From contig CM022675.1 in assembly GCA_012295275.1 (NCBI GenBank), positions 4,424,318-4,488,317 of the forward strand: a stretch of 64,000 nt of DNA. Direction: 5' to 3'. Shown here one piece after another: positions 43,423-60,910 of this stretch. The first letter of the stretch is position 1. Every line of letters begins with the position of its first letter. The DNA is from Chrysomallon squamiferum (Eukaryota > Mollusca > Gastropoda > Neomphalida > Peltospiridae). The notes below the pieces were generated by a model. That model was not told where the DNA came from. It did not search any database and saw nothing but the letters and a program-made list of their open reading frames with translations. Made by a program: the position numbers and the translations under genes.

Positions 43423-45010
43423 TTTATTTATTTATTTTTATTTCATTTTATAAATGTTTTTATTTATTTATTTTGTAAATAAAGACTAGAAATCTTGCTA
43501 TTTCGTTGTCAGGAATGTTTTGAGATTGCAAAATTTACGAGTACGGCAAATAAATGTACCCGAAAAGTAATCAATATTTTCCAAACACTTTTTGTTTTAA
43601 ATATGCAACAAAGTTCACACAGTATACGGTGTATAATAGGTGCTGTACAGAAAATCAATGTTAAAATTTAACAGAGCGATGCTTTTTTATATCAATATCG
43701 AACACACACACACACACACATTTTTTTCTAATTTAACAAGTTCAGTGCTAGCTTCCCTCAAAGCAGGTAACAATTTCAATGATAAACATTACAAATTTTT
43801 CTTTTAATTTATACAAAGTTTATTTTAATAATTTGTTCACAAATAGTTGCATGATACTAAAAACATTTTTATGAACACATTACATCATTTTAATATATAA
43901 TGAGATAAATGGATGCAAATGTCATAGAACAACATAAAAATATTTAATTTAATCCAAATGTACATGCTGAGAATGATAGTATTAATAAGACCACCACATA
44001 AGTTACATCACCTTTTTGTGTAAAATATACACTGTCACTCAGTTGTAAGAAGATAAATATTAATCTGTAAGGAAACAATTACCCCAAATATTTATTTACA
44101 CACACATTTGTAAAATGATCAACATTCAAAAGAAAACAAAAAACACAATTTCTGATTATCTCTTTTTTAATTTTAATATTTGTTTAGTTCCAAATAACAC
44201 AAAATCATTGTGAGTATATGAAATACAAAATAGTACTAGGCAGTACTAGAGATTATGAAACTCTGATTTCCATTTTGTTATTTCTTTATATATAGCTTAA
44301 GATCCAACGAACAATACCTGATTTTATTTGAAGTATTCAAAATATGAGAAATTAAATTAACTCACGTATCAAAATGGGACTGCATTAAACAAAATTTAAA
44401 AAAATAAACAAAATGGTTTTGTATTTGTAAAAGCTATGATGTTATGATCAGATATACATGAATATATGTACATATTTATGGTGAATGAAAAATCCCAAAT
44501 TGTAAATTCTTCCACCCGAAATTTTAAAAGTGCATTTCCCTATAAAACCTTGTGATTTGCATAATTTACAACTACTACAGAATTTTAGAAACAGTTTTAC
44601 ATAAGTGAAATTTCTTAAACGATATTTGTGCAGACCTACAGAAGTATTTTCTTATTTTTACTATACCACTGTAACTGATGTAACATGCTCCTACCAGTAA
44701 TACTAGTTAATTGCAGTCTATCACTGTTACTTTAACCAAGTATAAAGGTGGAAATGAAATAAAATAAATAATAATAATAAAATGGTATACTTTCTTCACT
44801 ATAAATAAAGTACATTTTCTTATTATCCATCAACAGAAAAACCTAAGTTGGTTTCTAAAACAGATTATTTAAAATGCTGTTAGATTGTCTAGTTTTCTAG
44901 TCAATATCAACATTCTGTGCAAACTGTTACACAAGTATCCTCTAAATAATTTTAATATAATAATGGATTATGTATTAATATAATAAGCTAAGTCATATGT
45001 CATTATATCA

Positions 45011-45061
<51 letters not shown>

Positions 45062-45296
45062 AACAGATTTTTTAAAAATATTACTTACATATGATAAAAA
45101 TAAATAACTTTCAAATAATTTTATTTTGTGATTTTTGCAAATGTGATGGGAAATCTTCATGTATGTTCACATATAAATACATCTTTAGGATTAAAAATAG
45201 CCACATTCAACCAACATACATTCAGTTTTATACAAACAACTATCACACCACATTCAAAGACAAAAACAATTTCTCAAAACTAACACTAAAAAGTCG
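42605..45296 (-). other. inverted DNAJB11 flank: intron 1 piece and downstream spacer
   Basis: Reverse complement of the unit. 42605-42960 matches intron 1. Then a junction near 42965 skips about 1.1 kb (exon 1 and core promoter), and 42975-45296 matches the spacer down to the 3' end of the gene. It includes (GT)n at 43382-43421 and a poly-A of about 44 bases at 45016-45059. Confidence 0.8.
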
Positions 45297-47355
45297 TCAA
45301 TTATATACATTTCTTTTTGATTCCATTTTCAGTATTTCTCTCACACCTAAACAAAAAAACCAAAAACTAAAATTATATATATATACATACACATTTATTT
45401 ATATGCAAAATGTTTCTTTACTGATATTTAAAATATACATATTTAGTTGGCTTGCAATTTTTTTTTCATGTTTATTCCTTTCTTTTCCATTACTTGTATC
45501 AAACCATTAATGTGGTTCTGACAAAACTGACTTAGTTTGTGCCGCTGGTCACACACCAGTTCAGCTGACTCTCTCCACTCAGTGATCATCTGTTTCAGCT
45601 TGCTGTGCTTTTCATTCATTAGCACATCTCAAAGCAGCAGAAATGCAAGAATTTTAAGTGGATTAATTAAAATCCAAAAGACTCTGCTTTAAAGTGTATT
45701 AATTTGTGTCTGTTAAATGCAGTTTGTTTATTACATTTACTGATATGTGAAATAATAATAATAACAAATCAATATCTGGAAGTATAAAAAAAAAAAAAAA
45801 CTATCTACTCTATTTATTCTTAATACTAATACTAATACAACATAATTACATACCTTTTTTAGCTTCTTCTGAAAGGCTGCCTTTAGGAAAGTCAATCTCA
45901 AATGTAATGTAAAGGGAGCCTCTGACATTATTATTTTCATAGTTGGGCATGCCTTCATTGCTTTTCCTCATTCGGGGGGTATCTGGCCAGGTGATCTCAT
46001 CTCTTACTATGTGAACCTAGTCAAAAACGGGTTAATCACTGGTGGAACCATTTAGAGATAATCAAACATGCAAAATTTAAATACTGAAATCAAATGTTAC
46101 ATCAAAACAACAGAATTTAAACCATGTTAGTACTAGAAATAATATATTTGTTATTTATTACTTTTTTTTTCTTTTTTTTTTATAATATATAAAAACAGTT
46201 TGAGGTATTTTGTAAATTTCAGTTAGGCTCAATAAACCACAGATTACATTTAAATTGACATAGTAAAAGATTAAATACTATATTGTTAAAAATATTTCGT
46301 ACAAGGCAAAAAAATATTTACACTTGAAACTGAATAATCTAAAATAAAGCTTTTCCTATATTAAGTCTAATGAACTTTGTATCGGTATTAAATGTTTATC
46401 AGAGCTTAATTATTGTTTTTAAAATATCGTAATAATCTGTACCTTATGATCATCTAAATGCTTTATGTCCATTTCAAAGCCTGTCAGTGCATCTTGTAAA
46501 GGTATTGTTACATTCATGTAAAGATCATCACCACGTCTTTCAAAACGAGGGTGTCTGAAAAAATGTATATAAATTATATTTTACAATTTTTATTATACTT
46601 GTTTACACTACATCAGTACCTAAATTAGAAAATATAATAAAGTATTTAATATTTGCTTTAATCAACAAAGAAACTTACTTTATCTGTTTAATTCTAAACC
46701 TCAGATCTCCTGGTTCTCCATCAATATGTGGTTCTCCTAATAAATCAAACAAATTATATCAATACTGCAACTAAGTGGAAAGTGAAATTTCATATGAACA
46801 AAAATAATTATCTAAGTTTAAAGAACTAATAGTAAAAAAGCTGTATCTTGTTTGTACACTGTAGATGTATATTGTAGAAGTAAATATTAGAAACAAAAAT
46901 TACTAAAAGACAGTTTGTATTCATATACTAAGTTTTCACAGGATAAGCTCAGTGATAGTTGTTAAAAAAGATTATTCAGTAAAAGAACAAACTAAAAATA
47001 AGATCAGTGTAAAATACCTAATATTTTAAATGTTTTTTTTTTTTTTTTTTTATAAACACAGTGAAACAAATTTTAACAGGAAATTAATTTGTAATTTAAG
47101 GATCTAGAAGAAATAGATTGTTTTATTAGACACGGTAATAAAACAAACTGAATTTTGTCAAACTTGTTCATTAATAATGTTTCTTAATGTAGAGTAAATT
47201 CTTTTTAAAAAAAAGAAAAAACCAAAACCGGTTAATATTCTGTTTTTAAACATCAAATTAATTATAACAAACCTTCTGCTACAAAAGGATATTCTTGTCC
47301 ATCTCTCATGCCAGCTTCTATTTCTATCTCTAAGAGTTTTTCTTCAGGAACTAAT
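45297..47355 (-). pseudogene. DNAJB11: DNAJB11 copy F, inverted, exons 6-10 only
   Basis: Minus-strand exons in gene order: 47273-47355 (6), 46679-46736 (7), 46443-46554 (8), 45854-46016 (9), 45297-45346 (10). Splice sites are kept and the frame stays open to the NVYN end. Exon 9 has three extra bases, so it reads [13 protein letters not shown] where the other copies read [12 protein letters not shown]. Exons 1-5 are missing: homology stops in intron 5 at about 47512, where receptor-derived sequence begins. No start or promoter is available on this strand. Confidence 0.85.
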
Positions 47356-47512
47356 CTAAAACAGAAAATATAGGAGTCAATATTTTAATTAGGTTATATG
47401 TCTTAATTAATGAGAAATAAAACATAACACAGCTGTTGAGATAATATATGGTAAAAAGTCTGCTCCAAGATCCAGACTATACAAAATTCAAGTAGAATAT
47501 ATATCTTACTAA

Positions 47513-47889
47513 AATGTCAAATATTACCACCCCCGCACCAGTTTCGCTTCACTTGACAAGTTCTTTTTGTACGTTTGTCTTTTGACAAGTAAATTAACTT
47601 TGAATTAATTAATTCCTGTGTCGGAGTAGAAATAAAATTCAATAGCTGAGAGCATACGAAACAAATTTTTTTTTTTTTTCTAGAAAAAGCTGGACCAAAA
47701 ATGACGATTATAATCAGCTACAGTGTAATAACAGTACTTACACAAGTAGTAGAGGTTACACACAAGTTACAAACTTTGTAATACGAATCTAAATGGGGCA
47801 GAAGGTGAAGTGGAAAAAATCAAATCCAGAAAAGCAAACATCACAGAATAAACAATCTCAACTGAGGCTGTTTTTAGATCAGTGTAAAG
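47513..47889. repeat. duplicated non-coding segment at DNAJB11/receptor junction
   Basis: 47520-47690 is a diverged direct repeat of 50556-50695; both carry CCCCGCACCA, TGACAAGT and a TTAATTAATT stretch followed by poly-T or poly-A. The repeat may have served as the recombination partner. No gene seen. Confidence 0.5.
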
Positions 47890-48750
47890 AATCCAGTGTA
47901 AAATATTCTTCTAACATTTCTTCTTGTTTTCTGTCAGACCACGGACCTGTGTTCATTTATTAATATTTATCTTAATTATTTATGCTGATGAAATATTATG
48001 TTACGATATTATATATACATTTATACAAATGTATTTTGTTTATAATATATACATTTACACATAATTAAACTGTTATGTTTTATAAACTTATAAATAATTA
48101 CTTAGTTATGTGAGGACATGCTTAGTCAAGTTATACAATATGTAATATGTAATATTGCTTCGTTATTATTATTGTTATGTTACATTATCTTATGTTATTT
48201 TATATATAATATTGCTGTTATTCATTCTTAGCTACGTCAAAATATGTGAGCTAATTTTCCATTTATAGTAAATAGTTTATTTTTAAACTATGTGATGTCA
48301 TAACGTGTTGGTTTATGCTGTTATGTAAAATCCTATTTCTTATTGTTGTTACGCTATACAGTTATTTAATTGTAATCACTATCATTATTGTTGTTTGTTG
48401 TTGTCGTTATTATTGTTGTTGTTGATGTTGTTATTGTTGTTTTTGTTGTTATTATTAGTATTAACAATGATACGAGCATTTCATGTTAAACATCGATTAA
48501 ACATTCAGTAGGCTCTAGTTTGAAAAAGGTCTGCTTTTAACATAATCATCATATACAGCAAACCTCAATAAATAAAACTTAAATAAAATTAAAATTTTTA
48601 GATTATCTCCTCCAGCCTTATAAATACTTCATATGACTTGAAGTACAACGAATAAATTAATTTTAAATAAATAATAAACTTACCTAGTCTTTCTGCACCA
48701 GTAACCTGATTGTACATCGTTAATATAATCACTGCTGTTACTAAATTCAT
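47890..48750 (-). pseudogene. truncated receptor copy R1: exon 1 and the start of exon 2
   Basis: Exon 1 at 48684-48750 encodes MNLVTAVIILTMYNQVTGAERL with a good GTAAGT donor. About 740 bp further on, 47890-47946 matches the first 57 bases of receptor exon 2 (WSDRKQEEMLEEYF region) behind a proper AG acceptor, then homology ends. The rest of the gene is missing, replaced by 47513-47889 and DNAJB11 copy F. It is a broken tandem copy of the receptor at 52386-57708. Confidence 0.8.
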
Positions 48751-51687
48751 TATTTCTTTTTGTTGTCTTGTATTTACTTTTATATACAAAAATTCTTACG
48801 CAAGACAATATAAAACCGAGTTTTGCTAAAACCAACAAGGAAGTAGATATTAACAGAAAGAGGAAAAGAGGTCACGAATCTGGCTATATAGAATGCATTG
48901 TTTGTGTATTTGTGCTCGTATAAGTGATGCATCCGTGTTATGGATTATTTCAAAGATTAATAATATTTGTTGTTTTGATATGACGCCATCTTTCTTGTAC
49001 ATACATAAATTCATACATGGATACATACATACATACATACACACATACATACATACACACATACACACACATACATACATACATACATACATACATACAT
49101 ACATACATACACACATACACATGTTGCATTTATATACAAATATATAGATACTTGTCTTCACTCATATATTCAGACATATAAATATACATGCATTATATAA
49201 TGCATACATACATAAATACATACATGTATCTATCCATACACAAATACATGCAAGCAAATAAATAGATACATACTTGAATACATACACATCTAGACACACC
49301 CACATACAAACACACACTATATAAATACATACTCAGTTTATTTTCATACAGCACCTATTCCTAATTTATTTTCACCTACATTTTCACACACAAATTTGCA
49401 GCTAATTTTCAGGATGACCACGTAAGATTACAGAGAGAACAGAGAATATTAGATTAAAAACCAGTGTCTACTTCAGTTCTTTGCAAAGCTCAGAAATACG
49501 AGAAATTTTGAATATTTCTGATTTTAAAGATATAGAAAGTGTTTTATTTCTATTAAAAAAAAAGAAAAAAAAAAGAAAGAAAATTGACCTGTCACAGTTG
49601 TTTAAAAACAAATATACTAATAAATCTGTAAATTTGGTTGCTTATAAACATCTCATTTTATCAACTAAAATGCAATGTTTGAAGATCTGTGCAATGTAAA
49701 TAATGGAAACCTGTTGTTTTCTTACAGAATGATTTTGAAATATAAAAATCTGGGTGGGGTATTACCTGGGACAGAGATTACACAAGTAGTATATCTCACT
49801 TTTATAACACTCAGTCATACAGAGAATGTTAATACTAATTAAACAAACAGCTGTAATTAATTTAGATCATCTTCACAGTTAGCTACGTTCTACCTGTAAT
49901 GTAGTTAATGTATTTTTAAAATTCTGTATCGTACAAGTAAAGAATAATAATCTTTGTCTGCAGATAAATATTGTAAATTCATTCAGTTTCAAATTCTGTT
50001 TGCCTGTTCTGTGATTTTCATTTGAAGATTGTTTATAACAAAATAAAGTAATATACTGCAAAATCTTACTAGAAACTTAGTTTTAAAACTGATGTTCTAA
50101 ACTTTTAATTTTACATATTTTTCGTTTGTAAGTTGACTTTATCCTTTTATTTACTTATATCATGTGGCATTATCATTAAATCTACTTGATTTTAAACACA
50201 AAACGTGTTTGTATTCAATTTGTAGGTCAGTGTAAATTAGGTCACACGTTTTGTATTAGTTTAATTACGAAAAAAGTGCAGTTCAAATTCACAGAAAGTC
50301 AAAAATAAAAATAAAATGTATTTAATAATGATGTCTCATAAAAACAGCAGAAATAAAATTATTACATTAAACTAAGTTTCACAGTAGTGTTTCTCTCCTT
50401 TAGAGAACTCCTCACTCTCCGAAACTGTCTTCATTGAATGGAATTTGTTAGTACAGCTTGAAATGGACCTGACTTTATTTTGTGTAAAAAGAAACAAAAC
50501 GTGTAGATCTCAGTTGTTGAAAATCAACGTTAAAAATGTTCAAATTTGGACTGAAATGTCACACACTCGACCCCCCTCCCCGCACCATTTGCCCTTCTTT
50601 TGACAAGTACTTTTCACGTTTATCTTTTGGGAAGTAAATTAACTTTCAATTAATTAATTTCTCCGTTGCAGTAGAAATGTAAAAAAAAAAAAAAAAAAAA
50701 GATATCATAGTTGTCTTCTCTTGGTGTTAATCTGTGACGTCACTTTTCAACAGCACATTTCTAGAATCTGTGTTCTAATGTTTAGCAATGTCTGAACAAC
50801 TATTCTTGTATAAAATCCAAATTTGTTTCTGAAACAAAATGTTTTCTTCGAACTGTGGAACATAACATAACCAGGAGTCAGACTGAGTCTCTATAAATAT
50901 AAGTAAGAAATGTTTACTTCATTCAGAATTTATTACAAAATGAAAAGTAACATAACACAAATGAATACGAATATACATCCAGAAAGACGTGTATGAGTGT
51001 TTGTGTATGTTCATGTGTGTGTGTGTATATGTGTTGTGACGTCAGTTAAATAGTCCAAAAGCTACGCATTTTTTTTATGTTTAATTTATTTTGGTGACGT
51101 TTGCACACAGTTGCTGTTTTGAGGAAATCTTTAACTTCAAAAACTCCTTCGGAAACGAGATTGTCTCTGGAAAATAGTTAACAGACTTTACAGAAATTTT
51201 TCATCAAGTTTTTCTACTTCTTTCGGGTGACAAAACTTTTATACTTGACACACCAATGAAACTAAGATATTTAATTTGTGTTTGGTCGAGGCTGTTTATA
51301 TGAAGAAAACTCGAAGACAAAACCTCGTGAACGTAACAAGTAGTGTATGAATGATGTTCGCGATACTAGTTCGAAAAACTATACAAAATGGCCGCTGTCC
51401 CAAAGTACTTTCAGTCAAAATTAAATTTTCTTCACACTACAAGGTAATACTCGTGTAATAAGACTTCAGATTTTCCATTTATCCAGTTTTTATTCATCAG
51501 CCCTTGAAACAGAGAATAAATCAATCATTCGAAAGTCAATATATATCGATTTACCTGATGATCCATTTGAATAGTAGCGAGGTTTACTGTATGGCAATAA
51601 AGTTAGATTAATATTAAAAAGTTATTATAAAACAGACTACCAGTACGAAACGGAAAACACAGCCATATAAACAAAAAGAAAATAATA

Positions 51688-51733
<46 letters not shown>

Positions 51734-52099
51734 TAATAATAATAATAATAATAATAGAACAAAACAAAAAAGTAACTGTTAACGTGGATTTTAGAAAACA
51801 CTTCCTTCAAGCGACACATTTTGCATCAGTGCAGATTAATAGTAAAAATGTTAACGTAGAACAGATTTCACATAACTCAGGAATAATTTGAAAAATAAAT
51901 CGCACTAACAAAAAGAACATTTGAATATTGGGATAAAGTACAAATACAACATATAGCGATGTAAAGAAAAATACAAATAATGCAAACAATAAAAACGCTA
52001 TGAGAAACTATTAACATCGGATTTAAAAAAAAAATAACAATAAAAAAAAAAGCTGTTAGGAAACACTGAAATATGGTGTACAAATTTTCCAGATCAATA
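48751..52099. other. R1 upstream region and 3' flank of right receptor
   Basis: Holds (TACA)n at about 49018-49112. The conserved TATA/donor block follows (TATAAAA on the minus strand at 49800-49806). The duplicated segment 50556-50695 has its poly-A run. A stretch at 51000-51600 is homologous to 58700-58949 plus 60082-60245. An (AAT)n tract lies at 51686-51757. A TGACGTCA motif lies near 51037. No additional gene is supported. Confidence 0.5.
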
Positions 52100-52385
52100 T
52101 AAACAGATCAGCTGTTTTTAGAAACGTTGTCCTTGTTGTCGGAATCGTCGTGGATGTTATCAAATATTTCAGATTTCCTAGCGGGAATGTGATTTTTAGG
52201 CGAGGCGGTATGTCTTCACAGACTGGGGACTGGTAAAGCTGACGTAGCAGTATCAAGCGATGTCGTTGTTTCACCGTCAGGTTGGTTAAGATGGCTGGCT
52301 GTAAGGTTCTGATGTTGTTGTTGATGTTGCAGAGTTTCTGTTCACGGTGTTGTAGTCTTCATAATAATCGAGGTGGATGTAGGCG
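52100..52385 (-). pseudogene. out-of-frame remnant of receptor tail
   Basis: Past the stop at 52386, another frame still encodes pieces matching the left tail (SDAYIHLD, EDYNTV, TSTTTSEPYSQPS) and, further on, a relic of the left copy's Ser/Asp/Asn-rich end. It shows that the shorter tail arose by frameshift from a longer one. Confidence 0.7.
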
Positions 52386-57708
<5,323 letters not shown>

Positions 57709-58949
57709 TATTTCTTTTTGTTTTCTTCTCTTTATTTGTATTTACGAAAATTCTTAAGCGAAATTATAAAACCGAGCTTGCTGAAACCAACAAGGAAGTA
57801 GATACTAATAGAAAGGAAAGACAAAATGTCACGAGACTGGGTAATTATAAGTGATTCGTTTTACTAATCTAAGTTGTATGAATTTATTACACTAAGTCAC
57901 TTTATTAATACTGTTTGTATGTATTTATGTGACGCCGTCTTTTTACATACATATATACATGCATAGATACATATACATACATACAAACATTTACTCATTC
58001 ATACATACATACAACCATACTACATACATAATCCATACACACAGAAATACATACATAGATAGATACACACAGACATACATAGATACGTACATAATGCACA
58101 CACTCATAATTGACAGATTCAAACATACAAAATTACATGCATCTATGCACACATGCACCTAAAAGTACATACATGAATGCATATACAAACAAATACATAC
58201 ATTATATGCACACACACCTAGACACATCAACATGCAAACACACAGAAATGTATATCCATACTCATTTTATTTTCACACGACACCTATTTCCAATTTATTT
58301 CACCCATTCCATTAGTTTTATATACTCATATATTCTCAGTTAATTTTCATACCTACGTCCACCTTAGTTTCATGTACTCACCCATTCCCTGCATACTTTT
58401 AGATGTAGACCTATTTTTAGCTTATTTTCTAATACACGTATTTGTAGCTTATTTCTACCCACTAGCATTCTCAGCCTATTTTCCTATACATAGGTATTCC
58501 CAGCCCGTTTCCATAAACAAATATATTTCTCGCTAATTTCCAGGATGACCACGTAACGTTAGAGAGAAGAGACAATATTAGATTAAAGACCAGTAACAAC
58601 TTCAGTTCTTGGCAATACTTATAAATGGGAAAAGTTTTCTATATTTCTGGTTCAAAAAGAAGTAGTAAGTTTCTTATTTCTAAAAAAACAAAAACAAAAA
58701 GATTTAATATTACGATTGTAAATTTAAAGCACTGGTGTATAGTTGGTTGTTTATAAAAATATCATTTTATACATACATACATACAAGTACTGTATGTCTG
58801 TGTGTTTGTGTGTGCGTGTGCGTGTTCTTGTGCGTGTGTCTATGTGTTTGTGGTGATAGTCACAAAATTATGCAGTTTTCACAGTTGCCATTTTCAAGGC
58901 GCTTTCCGAAGACAGATTTTCTCAGAAAAATAGTTAACAGACGTTACAG
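57709..58949. other. upstream region of right receptor
   Basis: Contains CATA-type microsatellites (about 57945-58260). A stretch at 58530-58790 is shared with the other copies' upstream DNA. Sequence homologous to 51000-51193 follows from about 58790. The TATA/donor block seen upstream of the left, R1 and R3 first exons was not found here. No gene called. Confidence 0.5.
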
Positions 58950-60081
58950 CTAGGGTTATGTAAATTTTATTACCAGTTTTATGCTTCTGTGACCAATAAT
59001 ATGTCTGTAAAGATTGCAAGTAGCCTTAGAATGAAAATTAATGTTGCGGACTTGCGTAGAATTAGTTTTTGAAACTGAGCTAGGGTTAGGGTTAGGGTTA
59101 GGGTTAGAGTTAGGGTTAGGGATAGGCTTAGGGTTAGGGTTAGGGTTAGGGTTAGGGTTAGGGTTAGGGTTAGGGTTAGCCATAGAACTAGGGTTTTCTA
59201 AATTTTATTACAAGTGAAATGCTTTACATCAGAAATAATATGTGTGTCACGATGACAAGTAGCCATAGTAAAAGAATTAATGCTGCAGACTTGTGTAGAA
59301 TTAGTTTTAGAAGGTGAAGTAGGATTTTTGTTACGGTTAGGGTTAGGGTTAGCCATAGAACTAGGGTTACCTAAATTTTATTAACAGTGTTATGCTTAAG
59401 TCACAAATAATATGTGTGTCGTGTTAAGAATAACCTTATTACAAGAATTAATGTTCCTAACTTGTGTTGGATTACTTTTAGAAACTGAGTTAGGGTTAGG
59501 GTTAGAGTTAGGGTTAGCCTTGGAGATATGATGTTCTAAATTTTATTACAAGTTTTATGCCTATGTGACCAATAATGTGTCTGTAAAGATTGCAAGTAGC
59601 CTTAGAATGAAAATTAATGTTGCGGACTTGCGTAGAATTAGTTTCAGAAACTGAGGTAGGGTTACGGTTAGGGTTAGGTTAGGTTAGGGTTAGCCATACA
59701 ACTCTGGTTACCTAAATTTTATTACAAGTGTTATGCTTATCTCAGAAATAAAATGTTTGTCGTGATAATTAGTAGCTTTTTTGTAAGAATTAATATTGCG
59801 GATTTGTGTAGGATTAGTTTTAGAAACGGAGCTAGGGTTAGGGTTAGGGTTAGGGTTAGCCTTGGAGCTAGGGTTATCTAAATTTTATTGCAAGTGTGAT
59901 GATTTTCTGGGATATAATATGAGTGTCACAATTACAGGTAGCCTTAGTATTAGAATTAATGTTGCTGGCTTGTGTAGGATTAGTTTTAGAAACTGAGCTA
60001 GGTTTAGGGTTATTTTTAGGGTTACGGTTAGGGTTAGCGTTAGAACAGGAGTTATCTAAATTGTATTGCTAGTATTATCAT
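58950..60081. repeat. TTAGGG-bearing satellite (interstitial telomere-like array)
   Basis: Six to seven units of about 165-235 bp. Each joins a 130-150 bp segment (starting near TAAATTTTATTACAAG) to a run of (TTAGGG)n; the longest run is about 59124-59180. Unit starts lie near 58951, 59188, 59358, 59528, 59703, 59867 and 60047. The array interrupts DNA that is continuous at 51193/51194. The Asn-Pro and Gly-Leu frames over the runs are artefacts. Confidence 0.9.
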
Positions 60082-60843
60082 AAATTTTTCATCGTGTTTT
60101 TCTAAAACTTTCGGGTGACAAAACCTTTTATACTGGACAAACAAAATGAAGCTAAAATATTTGTTTCGCTGAGATTGTTTATATGAAGTCAAAATATATC
60201 GATATACTGGATGATCCATTTGAATAGCAGCGAGGTTTAATGTATCAGAATAAAGTTAGGTTACAAAACTGAAAATGCTAAATGAATATGAAGGATTATT
60301 AAAACAAAATATTAAAATAATTACATAATAATGTACTTTTTCGTTTATAGTAAGGAGTTTATTTTTAAAAAATACTGTTAAAACATGCTAATTTATGTTA
60401 TTCATTAATGTTTTACCGTATGTTGAAACTCTAAGTTATATTGTATTATCTTTTTGTTGTTACACTATGCAGTTATTTCATTTTAATCACTATCATTATT
60501 GCTGTTTGTTTATGTCGTTTGTTTATTGTTGTTCTTGATGTTGTTATTGATATTATTATTGTTGTTGTCGTTCGTGTTGTTACTGTTCTTATTGTCTATG
60601 TTGTTATTGTTTTCCTGTTATTATTAAATATGATACGAGCGTTTCCTGTTAAAAATCAAATAAATGTACGTTAGACACTATTTTTAGAAAAGTTCTGATT
60701 TTTCACCTGAAAATATAATCAGAATATACAAGAAATGATAATTCTAAAATCCTTGTTATTCACTAAGTATCACTTAAATACCGTTTAAAATTTTAAATTA
60801 TGCCGCTTGCCTTATACATTATTTAAATAAATAATAAACTCAC
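60082..60843 (-). other. segment between satellite and R3 first exon
   Basis: 60082-60245 continues the homology to 51194-51560. 60300-60740 is homologous to receptor intron 1, with a GTT-rich tract at about 60480-60630. No exon 2 was found here. Confidence 0.6.
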
Positions 60844-60910
60844 TTAGTCTTTCTGCACCTGCTGTCTGATTGTAGATCGTTAATATAATCACTGCTGTTA
60901 CTAAATTCAT
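60844..60910 (-). other. solitary receptor first exon R3 (possible alternative exon 1)
   Basis: Encodes MNLVTAVIILTIYNQTAGAERL, 67 nt like the other receptor first exons, and ends phase 1 with an intact GTGAG donor. No matching exon 2 lies before the full receptor's own exon 1 at 57642. It lies 3.1 kb upstream on the same strand and phase, so it could splice to exon 2 at 56968 and serve as a second promoter/exon. It could equally be a remnant of a tandem duplicate. Confidence 0.75.

Noticed and set aside
58956-59183. Asn-Pro repeat protein on the minus strand
   Set aside because: It is the translation of (CCCTAA)n telomere-like repeats.
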